NCBI GenBank assembly: GCA_027627225.1
Contig: CM051027.1
Span: 85,995,951 to 86,059,950 of the forward strand
Source: Congeria kusceri
Taxonomy: Eukaryota > Mollusca > Bivalvia > Myida > Dreissenidae
Reading direction: 5' to 3'
Length of the DNA: 64,000 nucleotides
This document shows, one piece after another, positions 24,026-36,461 of this stretch. Position 1 is the first letter of the stretch. Each line of letters begins with the position of its first letter. The notes beneath the pieces are model-generated. The model was not told the origin of the DNA. It ran no database searches and saw only the letters and a list, made by a program, of their open reading frames with translations. The position numbers were made by a program, and so were the translations under genes.

Positions 24026-24988
24026 GCTCACCTGAGCACAACGTGCTCATGGTTGTGCTCATGGCGAGCTTTTGTGATCGCCTTTTCTCCGTCGTCCATC
24101 GTGCGTCGTCAACATTTACATTGTTAACACACTAGAGGCCCCATTAAAGGCCAATCTTCATAAAACTTGGTCAGAACATTTCTCGAAATTATATCTCGGC
24201 CAAGTTCGAATCTGGGTTATGTGGGGTCAAAAACTGGGTCACTAGGCCAAATTGAAGAAAAAGCTTGTTAACACTCTAGAAGTCACATTTTTTGCCTAAT
24301 CTTCATGAAACTTGGTCAGAAGCTTTGTTCTTATGATATCTCGGCTGAGTTCGAAAATGGTTCCCCTCCGTTGAAAAACATGGCGGCCAAGGAGCGGGGC
24401 AGTTTTTATTATATGGCTATTGAAAAAGCTTGTGAACATGCCAAATCAACATGAAACTGACTCAGAACCTTTGTTTTTATGATATCGTGGCTGAGTTCAA
24501 TAATGGTTTCACTCTGCTGGAAAACATGGCCGTCATTGGGCGGGGTAGTTTTCCTTATATGGGTATAATGAACACTTAAAGAAGCTTGTGAACACTATAA
24601 AGGCAACATTTATTGCCCAATCTTAATGAACGTACTTGCCTATATCCTTTGTTCCAATGATATCTCGGCGGAGTTCGAAAATTGCTCATGCTTGGTCAAA
24701 AACTAGGTCACTAGGTCAAATAGAATTTTTTTTTTTTTAACTCTAGTTTTGCCTATTCGTCTTGAAAATTGCTCAGAACATTTGTTTCAGTAATATCTCA
24801 GGATAAGTTTGAAACTGGGTCATGTGGGGTTAGAAAACTAGGTCACCATGGCAAAATTTAACAAAACGCTTTAAAACATTCTTGAGGCCACATTAATTTT
24901 ATAGGCCAATCATCACGAAACTTGCTCTGAACAGTTTAGTTCCTTAGCCGCTCAGGTGAGCGACCTTTGGCCTTTTGGCCTTCTTTTT
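24026..24988 (+). repeat. Satellite-bearing element (GCTCACCTGAGCAC type)
   Basis: It starts TAGCTCACCTGAGCACAACG and has diverged units with GAACATTTGTT..ATGATATCTCGG. It ends CAGGTGAGCGACC followed by the hairpin GGCCTTTTGGCC and TTCTTTTTT. Confidence 0.7.
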
Positions 24989-25392
24989 TGTAAGATGTTA
25001 TTACATTTAATTGTATTTATAATTAAAATGAATGTTCTTACATCACTAGAAAAAAATATTTACAGTAAATCGAGATTATTTATGGGTACATTTGTTATTA
25101 TGAAGTACATGAAATTTTAATAATGTACTGCTAATCTGTAGTTATGAAATGTTGTTGCTGTTGACATCACTTTTTCATAAATCGTTAATTAAATATGATT
25201 GTTCTTGTTCATTATTATTTGAAACATTTTTGAAGAACTTTGGTAAATCTGGGTTTGTTTTATGATTACTTGTTTCCTATTATATTTTAATCTGATGAAA
25301 TACTATTCTGCAAGATGTGCTGGATACCAAGTTTGTTTTCATGTGGTCTCCGAAAATTGGTAAATAAGTCTCAAACCTTCGGGATTTTGTGC

Positions 25393-25858
25393 GACAAAGC
25401 CTTTAAAAAAAAATGTTAGCGTAGCTGTTTAAGATCACTTTTGACCTAGATTTCTTGCGATAATTATGCAGTGGGAAAATTGAATGCCAATAGATTTGGG
25501 CAAATATTCTAAGTTTAGGGAATGCAAATTTATAACAATGGTTTAATGTATCCCAATAACTGTTGAATACGTTTGGGGATTAAAATTTGCATAATTGTTT
25601 ACATGAGCGGTTAAAATAAAGTTATAAACATATCTTCGACATACACTCTAGAACTGAATGAAATAACTATTTTGTTTAGCCTATATAATCGGCGCACTCT
25701 ATAAATAGCAATTACAACACTGCAATTCAAGGGGGGCTACAGTCGGTCACAACGTACAATGCTGCCTTTTGAGCTCGTGTCTTGTCTGCCTGTCAATAGT
25801 GTTAAGGTTTCTTGTGACAAGCACAAAATATAGAGGTAAATTTCTGGTATTTTTCTGA
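25393..25858 (+). repeat. Foldback family, left-type arm (copy 1)
   Basis: This arm contains TAGCGTAGCTGTTTAAGATC, CTTGCGATAATTATGCAG, AACTGTTGAATACG and TGTCAATAGTGTTAAGG. It is repeated in inverse orientation at 31791-32320. One internal deletion of about 65 bp distinguishes the two. Confidence 0.75.
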
Positions 25859-26157
25859 TCAATATGCAAAAAAATATTAGCAAATTTGATAGAGCTTATA
25901 TTTCCTATGTTATCATTGTGTAAAAATATTATTGTACGTTGTAACCGACTTGGGTCCCCGTGAATTAATTCTAGCGAGTACAACACACTGCAGCAGGAGA
26001 GTGAATCATACTAAAAATAGTGTGCGGTAAAGCAGTGTTCATACACACGCATCAATTAGCGTGCGGAGAATCCTAAACCCTAGAATTTCAATAAATGGGG
26101 AATTTATATTTAAAATTTAACTGTGCATGTTAATTTATATTTGAATTGTGGTTGCGT

Positions 26158-27463
26158 TTTTATGCTCCCCAACAAATATTTGGGGAGCATATAGTTGCCG
26201 CCTTGTCCGTCTGTTTGTCCGTCCGTTTGTCCGTCCTTACGTCGCTCCTTCCGTCCCACTTTCTTGTTCGGGCTATTTCTTAGCAACTAATAGCCGAAAT
26301 TCAATGAAACTTTATGGGAAGCTTAATTACGAGTAGGTGTGCATATTACCAGGACATTCCGCTTCATTGATTTTTAGCTGAGCTTTCCTTCTACCCCCGG
26401 CATCGATGTCAGCGTCCGCGTCTGAATTTGGTTCAAGTTTTAATTCAAAAGTATTGTAACTTCAAAACTATACAAGTTATTCACTTGAAATTTGGAATAT
26501 ACCTTTGTCATCAACTCCAGTATCAATGGCAACATTCCCCATAACTCTGTTTTGTATTTTGACAGAGTATGCCCCTTTTTCACTGAGATTTTCTGGTTAA
26601 AGTTTATATTCAAAAGTTTTGTAACTACATAAGTTATTCACTTGAACATTGGAATATACCTTTGTCATCAACTCCAGTGTCAGGGGCAACATTCCATATA
26701 ATTCTGTTTTGTATTTTGTCAGAGTTATGCCCCCTTTTCACATGGATTTTCTGGTTAAAGTTAATATTAAAAACATTTGTAACTTCAGAACTACAAAATA
26801 GGAACATACCTTTGTCATCAACTCCAGTGTCAGGGCCAACCTCCCTATAACTCTTGTTTTGCATTTTGACAGAGTTATGCCCTTTTTTCACTTAGATTTT
26901 CTGGTTAAAGTTTACATTTAAAACTCTTATAATTTCAAAACTACATAAGTTATTAAGTACATAAGGTTGAAACTTGAAATAATTTGATAAAATGATTGCC
27001 GTAACTCAGTTTTGTATTTCAACAAATGTATGCCCCTTCCACTTTCAAAAATATGTACCACTGAAATACTTCGAATAGTCGAGAGCGCTGTCCTCTGACA
27101 GCTCATGTTCTCAGAGTTATGGGACTTTGAAGATTTCTGAAATATGTTTACAGTGAACAATTCTTGACTTTTTTGTCGGGGCTATTTCTCAGCAACAACT
27201 GGCTGGAATTCAATAAAACTTTATGGGAAGCTTCATTGCCAAAAAGAGGTATGCATATTACCAGGACGTTCCACTTCAGTGATTTGTAATTGGACTTATG
27301 GGACTTTTAAGATGTCAATTGTGTCATATCTATTTCTCAGGAACTGCTATATGAATTCAATGATGCTTGATGGAATACTAAATAACTAGAAATTGAAATT
27401 ACCATACCGGTATTACAGTAAGGTCCATCACTTTGATTTATTTTATTTTGTTAAGCAAAATTT
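26158..27463 (+). repeat. Nested pair of satellite-bearing elements
   Basis: The outer element starts with the hairpin ATGCTCCCCAACAAATATTTGGGGAGCAT and a TCCGTCCGTTTGTCC tract. At about 26370 it is cut by an inner element of the 21182 family (TAGCTGAGCTTTCC, four units). The inner element ends at about 27110 with GCTGTCCTCTGACAGC. The outer unit then resumes with CTCAGAGTTATGGGAC. Confidence 0.7.
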
Positions 27464-28222
27464 TCAAAGAAAAATTTCGGTTATTAGATTGGCGTATGTT
27501 GTTGGGCGGGCTGGCAGGCGTAGAACTTTTTGTTTCCACTCTCTAACTCGAGAACAGATTGAGCTATTGTAATGAAACTTCATGCATAGATATCTTATAG
27601 AAAGACCTTGCTTGGGATTGCATATGGGGTGGGTGGGGTCAAGGTCACTGTTACTAAAAATAGCAAAATGGTTTCTGCGCAATAACTTTAGAACACATTG
27701 AGATATTTTAATGAAACTTAATACATAGATACCTTATATCAAGACCTCGCTGGGGATTGCAATGGGCTGAGTGGGGTCAAGGTCACTGTTATTAAAAATA
27801 GAAAAAACGGTTTTCGCTCAATAACTCGAGAACGCATTGAGATATTGCAATGAAACTTTATACATAGATATCTTATATCTAGACCTCGCTTGGGATTGCA
27901 TATGGGATGGGTGGGGTCAATGTCACCGTTACTAAAAACAGACAAACAGTTTATGCTAAAAAGCTTGAGAAGACATTGAGATTTTTAATGAAGCTTAATA
28001 AATATATACCTTATATAGAGACCTTACTTGGGATTGCATATAGGATTGGTGGGGTCAAGTTCACCATTACTTAAAATTTTATTGATGTGCTGACTTTAAT
28101 GCATTTCGTTCGAAAAATTCGGTCTTCTTGCAAGTTCCATGCTTATTGTTTTAGAAAAAAAAAGCCAATAACTCTTGACAAGCACAAGAAAAGTCGAGCG
28201 CGCTGTCCTCCGACAGCACTTG
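27464..28222 (+). repeat. Satellite array, about 140 bp unit
   Basis: Units carry GAGACCTTGCTTGGGATTGC and GGTGGGTGGGGTCAAGGTCAC at about 27603, 27743, 27885 and 28020. It ends in GCTGTCCTCCGACAGCACTT. Other arrays of this unit are at 29290, 55560, 58980 and 60144. Confidence 0.75.
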
Positions 28223-28764
28223 TTATGTTTAAAGGTCGCAATCATTTATAAACTACTTGAATTATTCAAAGTGATAAAAACACTTTTTTTTCTATTTTCG
28301 TATATTTTTTATGAAAATCAGTTACTATTAAACATTTGTTTACATAATACTCACAGTCCTTAATTATATAATACTTTAAATTATTTTAGCTCTCTATACA
28401 AAATATATTTTTGGCATTTCTGTATGCATGCAAATTGTCTTTGAAAAAAAAGACCAAGAAAATATTAGCCAGGGTATCTGTCTCCCTGTATCAAACAACA
28501 TTGTCTTCTTTATTATCTGGAAAAAAGATGCATATTAAAAGAATGAAGTGTTTATAAACAAAACGGCTTTGCACCCAGATAAGTCGGAACATTGTTTATG
28601 TTGGCAGAAAAATGTACTTTAAACATTCAAGCAATTTATAAAGGGAATCCCACTTGGGAAACATATTTTCTGCCAGACAGAATACATTAAATGAACAGCG
28701 GATATTTAGATGTTCAACTTTTTCCAAAAGTTTCTGTTCTTTTTTAAAAAGGTCTAGTTATATA

Positions 28765-29111
28765 AGGCGCAAAAAAAAAATACGTTTGTTTCAGGTAACC
28801 CGACCTACCCTAAAAAAATGCCCCGACCCTAGAACATTTTATTGGGTGTGTCAGATTGATTTTTGGTTTATTTACCTTTTTCATTAATTGAATGTGTTTT
28901 GGGATAAATAAGTGTTTTATTTTGATAGTATCCACTTATAAACAATGTTTAGGGATATTACTGATACGTTTTGAATATTTATTCAGTTTTAGAATCTTTT
29001 AAGTTGACCATTTACCAAAAAAAAAAATTAATAAAAAAAAAAAATCCCGACCTACCTACCCTATATTTTGGGGCATGTTACCTGAAACAAACGTATTTTT
29101 TTTAAACGCCT
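28765..29111. mobile_element. 347 bp MITE with long inverted repeats
   Basis: Inverted ends share AAATACGTTTGTTTCAGG followed by TAAC, inside AGGCG...CGCCT. No ORF is present. The interior is AT-rich. Confidence 0.65.
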
Positions 29112-29289
29112 AAGTAACAAGGTGTCTTTAAAAAAGACAGTCAGCTTTGAAATTAATATGGAGTCATTTTTCCATAAATATAATACAAGAGGACCAAGGT
29201 GATCGGTTACATGACTTCTCGGACCCCAGAATTTTCGGTCCTTTCTAAAGAGACGTCTCGGACCCCAGATTTTTCGGTCCCTACTAAAA

Positions 29290-30400
29290 AGACTTCTCAG
29301 ACACTAAATTTGTGGCGGCGTCATCTTTTCGTTTCCGCTCTCCAACTCGAGAACAAATTGAGGTATTGTAATAAAACTTCATACATAGATACGTTGTATC
29401 GAGACTTTGCTTGGGATTACATATGGAGTTGGTGGGGTCAAGGTCACTCATACTAAAAATAGAAAAACGGAACCGCTCAATAACTTGAGAATGCATAAAG
29501 ATTTTAATGAATCTTTATACATAGATACCTTATAGCGAGACCTTGCTTGGGATTGCATATGGGGTGGGTGGGTTCAAGGTCAAGGTCACCATTACTAAAA
29601 ATAGAAAAACCGTTTCCGGTCAGTAATTTGAGAACGCATTGAGATATTTTAACGAAACTTCAAATATAGATACATTTTATCAAGACCTCCCATGGGATTA
29701 CATATGGGCTCGATGGGGGCAAGGTCAAGGTCACCGTTACTTAAAATAGAAAAACGGTTTCCGCTCAATAACTTGAGAATGCATGTAGATATTTTAATGA
29801 AACTTCATACATAGATACCTTATATCGAGACCTCGCTTGAGATTGCATTTGGGGTGGGTGGGGTTAAGGTCACCATTACTAAAAATAGAAAAACAGGTTC
29901 CGCTCAATAAATTGAGAATGCATTGAGATATTTAAATGAAACTTCATACATAGATACCTGATATTGAGACCTTGGTTGGGATTGCATATGGGGTGGTTGT
30001 GGTCAACGTTGCGATTACTAAAATTAGACAAACAGTTTCCGCTCAATACCTAGAGAACGAATTGAGATATTTTAATGAAACTTCATATGTAGATACCTTA
30101 TATCTAGACCTCTCTTGTTTGTGATGGCATATGGAGTGGGTGGGGTCAAGGTCACCTTTTCTAAAAATAGAAAAATGGTTTCCACTCAATAACTTAAGAA
30201 CTTATGTAGATTTTTTAATGAAACTTCATATGTAGATACCGTATACTGAGATCTCGCTTTGCAATTGCAAGGTCAAGATCACCATATCCTAGCCATAGGT
30301 GTATGACCTTCACCATGCAACCAGAACTTTCATTATTGTGCTGACTTTTATGCATTTCGTTAGAAAAATTTGGTTTTCGTGGAATTTCCACATTTCTTGT
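29290..30400 (+). repeat. Satellite array, about 140 bp unit, seven to eight copies
   Basis: This is the same unit as 27464-28222. GCTTGGGATT landmarks recur about every 140 bp from 29407, with GTTTCCGCTCAATAACTTGAG between them. Confidence 0.75.
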
Positions 30401-30639
30401 TAAATTAATTTTGGTACAGGTGTAACATCATAAAATACAGATTAAGTTCAACTTTGGTTACAAACTACTAAATTTTGACAGAGTTATGGCTCCTGTTAAA
30501 ATAACATTTTTGCAAATACACTGTTAAACGTTCACAAATAAAAGCATTCTGTCTGTGTCCATTTCTGTCGAATGGACGCCATTGTTTTGTGACAAGGCCA
30601 TATTGTGGTGGTATATACATCACTCGTGTGACAATTCTA

Positions 30640-31785
30640 GTTGCCCGTTGTTTAATTTTTTTGTGCGGCGCATAACTTAATTAGTATTGAAGGGATTCAA
30701 ATGAAACTTCATATAATGATAGAGGACAATGAGCAGAAGTGCAGAGCACAAGGACAACAACTCTTTCCTCAATTTTTATGGAGTTATTGCCCTTTGTTTT
30801 ATTTCCTTATGTGAAGTATTTATTTTCTTGTGCGGAGCATAACTCTAGATAGAAGACAATGAAAGGAAGTGCAGAGCACAAAGACTGTAACTCTTTCTTC
30901 AATATTTATGGAGTTATTGCCCTTTGTTTAATTTTTGTGCGGAGCATAACTCCATTAGTATTGAAGGGATTCAACTAAAACTATATGTAATGATAGAGGA
31001 CAATGAGAGGAAGTGCAGAGCACAAGGACCACAAATCTTTCTTTAATATTTATTGAGTTATTGCCGTTTGTTTTATTTTCTTATGTGAAGCATTAATTTT
31101 CTTGTGCGGAACATAACTCCATTAGTATTGAAAGTATTCAAATGAAACTGCATATAATGATAGAGGACATTGAGAGGAAGTGCAGAGCACAAGTATCATA
31201 ACTCTTCCTTCATTATTTATGGAGTTATTGCCCTTTGTTTAATTTTCTTGTACGGAGCATTACTCCATTAGTATTGTAGGGATTCAAATAAAACTTCATA
31301 TAATGATAGAGGACAATGAAGGGAAGTGCAGATAAGGACCACAAATCTTTCTTTAATATTTATGGAGTTATTGCCGTTTGTTTTATTTTCTTATGTGAAG
31401 CATTAATTTTCTTGTGCGGAACATAACTCCATTAGTATTGAAGGTATTCATATGAAACTTGTTATAATGATAGAGAACAATGAGAGGAAGTGCAGAGTAC
31501 AAGGACTATAACTGTTTCTTCAATATTGATGGAGTTACTGCCCTTCAGTTAATTTTCTTGTGCAGTGCATAACTCCATCAGTATTGAAGTGATTTAAAAT
31601 AAAACCACATATATTGATATAGGATGTTGAGTGGAAGTGAAGAGTATAGCAGAGTACAAGGACCATAACTCTTTTGTTGGAAGCGTCATTTTTGCCAGCA
31701 TGTAACTGTCATTGTGTTGCCTTCCTCTGACAAGCATATGCTTCGGGGGCATACGTCACATCCTGTGACAAGCCTTGTTTTGCTT
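30640..31785 (+). repeat. Satellite-bearing element, about 150 bp unit
   Basis: Units carry TGTGCGGAGCATAACTCC, TTAGTATTGAAGGG and GAGGACAATGAGAGGAAGTG. It ends GGGGGCATACGTCACATC...GCCTTGTTT beside the right arm of the foldback family. Confidence 0.7.
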
Positions 31786-31790
31786 CTTTT

Positions 31791-32320
31791 TCAGAAAAAT
31801 ACCAGAAATATACCACTTTATATTTTGTGCTTCTCACAAGAAACCTTACACTATTGACAGGCAGACGTGAGGCGAGCTCAACAGGCAACATTGTACCTTG
31901 TGACCAAATGTCGTGCCCATGATTTGTAGCATTGTAATTTCTTTTTATAGAGTGTGCCAATTATGTAAGCTAACAAAATAGTTATTTCATTATGTGAATT
32001 AATATAACATCCTGATCATGACATACAATGAGTAAAATTGTTCATAATTATGTTTAGTTCTAGAGTGTGTATGTCGAAGATATGTTTATAACTTAATTTT
32101 AACCGCTTATGTAAACAATTATGTAAATTTTAATCACCAAATGTATGCAACAGTTATTGGTATACATTAAACTATAATTGTAAGTTTGCATTCCCTAAAA
32201 CTAGAAGATTTGCCCAATTCTATTGGCATTCAATTTTCCCGCTGCATAATTATTGCAAGAAATCTAGGTCAAAAGTGATCTTAGACAGCTGTGCCGAAAA
32301 AAAGCTTTAAGGCCTTGACT
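31791..32320 (-). repeat. Foldback family, right-type arm (copy 2)
   Basis: This is an inverse copy of 25393-25858, ending GATCTTAGACAGCTGTGCCG. Together the two arms enclose about 5.9 kb of satellite elements. Confidence 0.75.
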
Positions 32321-32630
32321 GTGTTATGGTGTGTAAATTTAGTAGTAGTCACTACATTGAAAATTGCAATGTGGTCCATAAATTTCATAATGATTGTGTA
32401 TGCATTGACTATAAAACATTTCTTTGCCTGACATAATTGTGATGATCATCACATTTAAGTAATATTCTATTCATGTCATTAACATATCTCAGATATCCAG
32501 TTAGTAGTTTCTTAAGCTTGTTATGTAATAAATTGCTTTATTATACCTCACCCTTCTGTTTTCCTTCTTTGTTCATATAAAAATGGATCAGTCAATAATT
32601 GGAAATATCATAGTGTAATATCACCTGCTA

Positions 32631-33583
32631 CTGGTTGGCGAGTAGTATCTGTGAACTAGCAGTATCCGTGATTTGTATATTAAAAGGTGTAAAAGCTCTC
32701 CAGCATTGCATGTTGTGTTTACACAAATCACCTAGCAACTGTTCCAAATGCAGAATAAGTTGAAGTCGGCAAAACTTCATATTTTTCAAGATATTTAGAT
32801 TTTTGTGAAAAAAATAATCTCAAAACAACTTAACTCCTCGTGGGGCATTCACGCGCACGTCTTTGCGCATGCGCATAAATATATAATTGAACCCCTATTT
32901 TTATCTTACACTTCCCAGTTTTCGGTTTACCAAGGGTGATAGCTTGGTTATTCACATAAAGCAGCAATTTTAGTATTCAGACACCACCACCCATATATTC
33001 AACACGCATTTTTAGTGAAATAACAAAGAATTGCAATTTTAAAATGTTTACTCAATTATACGGCTAGTTTCGGGACGATTTGGACAAAATTTCGATGCAG
33101 GAGGGATGTCTACTTCGATAATAACATGATTATCTCCCTTTACCATTAGCAAATGTTTAAGGGCCGCCAAAGGGGTAATCAAAAGACCATTTTCGGCATC
33201 CACTTATGTTAGTAATCGCATTATCACCGCTAATCTGGCATAGAATTTAATAATATTACATCATTATGATGTAGGTAATATAATGTAGAACAGTATAGAG
33301 CAATTAAAATCTTGAGGTGTGTACCACAACATTCACATTTTCAACTGAAAGGAAAGATCACGGACACTACTAGTTTTATTGCTTCAAGTAATGCTTATTG
33401 ATTACCTCTTTGGAGCCCCTTATATGGAAAAAACCATATGACGTCATGACAAGATATTTACATCCTCATAAACAGAAGGAGCCTAACTTTGTACTGCAGC
33501 AAACTTTTCTTTAAAAGTATTACTTACGCGATTGAAAATAAAGAAAAACTACTAAAAAATCACGGATACTACTCGCCAACCAG
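32631..33583. mobile_element. TA-flanked inverted-repeat element, 953 bp
   Basis: It starts CTGGTTGGCGAGTAGTATC and ends with the inverse GATACTACTCGCCAACCAG. TA lies at 32629-32630 and 33584-33585. It is a Tc1/mariner-type non-autonomous element without a transposase frame. Confidence 0.8.
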
Positions 33584-33689
33584 TATGATGTCATGTCGAT
33601 TGACAGATTGATCGGGGTAAATATTGATGAACACATTTTGTTAGCATTAAACATTTAGTAAATCACTCAGTTTTACAAAAGCACATTGT

Positions 33690-33848
33690 TTATGCAGAAA
33701 GATGACATCAGTGTCAAAATGGCAAGGTATGCTTCCATAGCGGAAAATGAACTTATATTCCTTGAAAATAAGAAGGATTCGATCAACACACAGGGAATTA
33801 TCAAAAGAAGTGTTTCATTATTCAGAGAGTTTCTTGGAGAAGAAAATG
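33690..33848 (+). pseudogene. Possible Crypton/tyrosine-recombinase-like N-terminal exon
   Basis: The plus frame reads ARYASIAENELIFLENKKDS, then INTQGIIKRSVSLFREFLGE. This resembles the N-terminal segment (ARFA.L...EL..L...KDS.NT.....VFR.YL) of Crypton-derived recombinase-like proteins common in marine invertebrates. A GT follows at GAATGT|TGT, but no downstream exon was found. Recognition is from memory of the pattern only. Confidence 0.4.
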
Positions 33849-34020
33849 AATGTTGTGTGTTTGTTGTTGTATAAAGTGTATTTCTTCCACAAAATCTTTT
33901 TTTCTGAATAATAAAAGAAATATTTCTTGTTTTGCGGGCGATAGTCTTCGCCTTGGGCAACAGTATTTCCTCAGGTTGACAAAATGCACTATCGCCGTCA
34001 AAGAATGCAATATTTATATA

Positions 34021-34540
34021 CAGCCGAAACGCAATACAACGAATCGCGATACTACGAAATGATGGGATACTACGAATACGGCTGCAGGTCCCGTCCGAAT
34101 TCCATATATATTTAAATATAAAAAGATGCAATACTACGAAATCACGATCGAACTAAAGATGCGATTTTACGAATAGATTTTCTGGCCCCATCGTTAGATT
34201 TTCATTAAAAATTAATGTGATACTACAAATAAGTTTGCAGCTGAGACGTTCGCACCTTATTGAGAAAGTTTTCACACGTACCCAAGCCAGTCTTTTTGTT
34301 GAAAGGATATCGCTCATGGTCAATGGCGTTATAAACAAAGGCCCAGTTATTTATACCGTAAACTAAAATTTCACACTAGAATGTAAACGCACGTCTAGAT
34401 ATGTGAATCTTAACTGGCTAGTGTGTTTGTTTTGGGTCTGTATACATTCTGCATGTATGTATTATTTTAAAACGATGTTATGCGATACAACGAACAATTC
34501 TGTATCTCCCTTGACTATTCGTAGTATCGCGTTTCGACTG
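34021..34540. mobile_element. TA-flanked inverted-repeat element, 520 bp
   Basis: It starts CAGCCGAAACGCAATAC and ends GTATCGCGTTTCGACTG, with TA at 34019-34020 and 34541-34542. Internal GATACTACGAA motifs repeat near both ends. No ORF. Confidence 0.75.
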
Positions 34541-34829
34541 TAATGTCTAATGGTTGTGTGATTTGAAACTTCAAGGGAGGGAGGTATAGTATAAGAAAAA
34601 GATTGCTGATTTTATAAGAAGCGTGAAATAGCCTTATCCTGAATGGACAGTAATGGATGGTAAGAAACACGATAAAAACCTTACATGAGAAGGTTTGGTT
34701 CCAGAAACCAATCACCAAACAGGGAAGCTTTTGGGAAGCAAATATTTGCCGATTTGTTCCACTGTTATTCCGTAGCTCTGTAGTTTCATCATACTTGCTT
34801 ATCTGGAGCTTTAATTTGGTCATGGACGG

Positions 34830-35115
34830 AGGGATTTCAAAATTACTTGACTCAAATGTTTGCCTTCATGAGACAGAGTGAGGTACGCATGAATCTGCTG
34901 TAGGTCAAAGGTCAAGGTCACACTTAGATGTCAAAGTTCAAAATTGCCACTTTGCTAGTCCGTGCTATACCTTGGCCATAGAATGATGCACAAACGCTCA
35001 CATGAACCATGTCGCTAGGTCAAAGTTCGAGGTCAAAGATCAAAATTTGCAATGTATAGGGGGGATTTTTCAATGACTGCACAAATGTTTGCCTCCGTGA
35101 GTCCGTGTTTCACTT
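34830..35115 (+). repeat. Short satellite fragment
   Basis: Two diverged units carry TAGGTCAAAGGTCAAGGTCA and AGGTCAAAGTTCGAGGTCAA. The minus-strand 159-codon open frame that overlaps this end and extends to 35512 looks non-coding. Confidence 0.5.
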
Positions 35116-35119
35116 TGAC

Positions 35120-36460
35120 TTGACAGCGTCTAGCAGTGTGAAAGCAGCAGCATCCAGGAGTATCCGTTGATTCTACCGATACTCTTATTATTATAATCTC
35201 TCTCAGGCAATAACACTGAATTTGAGTGCTTCTGAACTGTTGGAACCACCAGCTTCTGCCACACTGACTTAAGATAAAACACTTCTTGAACATAATAATT
35301 GTAAATTTGATGAGATTTATTGGGCAGGCAACTATTTCTATTAATAACAAAAACCCAACCAAAGTCATCCCTTTCATAACTGAACAGATTAATATTGGGG
35401 AACACATTCTTAGCATTTGTAGATCATTCTTGAACCAACAACATTTTATTCTTGTCACAGTTTCTTCCCTTGTATTGAAAGTTATTGCTCCTCCTGACAC
35501 CCTGTGAGGCAAATATTATTAAACTGTAAACGTATAAAAATTCGTCGGTATTAAATGTCGTTATTTCTTTAAAAGGGACGAATTTGTTGGTACTTGATTT
35601 CGTGGTTTCAAAATTTAAAAAAAAATTAATGTGAATGCTAAAATTTATTTCCTAAATAAAATATTGTCAAATTAACAGGTAGTCGTTTGCAATGCGTGTG
35701 CAGCATATCACATGATCCGATAATTTCCGCTGACTACGTGTCAATTAAACTGTTCCCTAATTGACCCCCAACTGTTAATTGGCATCTGATTGTTATTGTG
35801 CTGTTGTAACATCTGCAAACTGTTACTAGCGGTGTTGATCTAGAGATAAGAATGAGTCATTATGGAAAATTTAAACTGCCCCTTATTTGCATCTCAGAGT
35901 TAATTGATGTCAATTGGCATGTGTGATAAATTTACAAACTGTTACAATGGCGGTTTTCAATCAAGAGATAAAAAGTGTAAGAAGTATGGTAGTTTCTTAT
36001 TTCTGTTAAAAATATGATACTGCACCAGTACAACTGGATATTTTTTTGGATATTGGCAACATTAGGATGCTAAATGTATGAAAATTTTGTTGGGAATAGA
36101 ATTCCTGGTTAGGTCTACCAATGAAATTGACAAAAATTCCTACTCCACAAATAATAATAGTTTAAGAGTAAGCAACTTTTATTAACCTACGGGTATTAGT
36201 TGAAATATTCAGGACTGCAGTCAACAGCATTCAAAATTAAATCTGGACCCAAGAAATTGTAGTTTATTTTTTACCCTGTAAGGCATTTTTTTTTAAATTC
36301 ATTGAAAAAAATCCGTTAGTCTAAATAAAATTTGAATATGTTAAGTTTTGATTCAGGTTTTGTTGAAAAGTAACTACTGGAATGTGTCTGGAATATGTCT
36401 GCTATAAATACACCACATGATAGTTCCAAACTTTTACTTCGTACTTTTACTATTTATGAA
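35120..36460. other. No gene supported; remnant of the 14176 MITE family
   Basis: About 35525-35650 resembles the interior of the element at 14176-14970 (ATTCGTCGG, GGACGAATTTG, GATTTCGTGG). At 35740-35960 a diverged direct repeat (GTCAATTGGCA, CAAACTGTTAC, AGAGATAA) occurs twice. Confidence 0.4.
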
Positions 36461-36461
36461 T

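Noticed and set aside
33673..34131. 152-codon minus-strand frame
   Set aside because: It overlaps the possible Crypton exon on the other strand and runs into a MITE terminus; no domain or codon pattern supports it.
35033..35512. 159-codon minus-strand frame
   Set aside because: It spans a satellite fragment, shows no recognisable domain, and overlapping frames of similar length exist on both strands.
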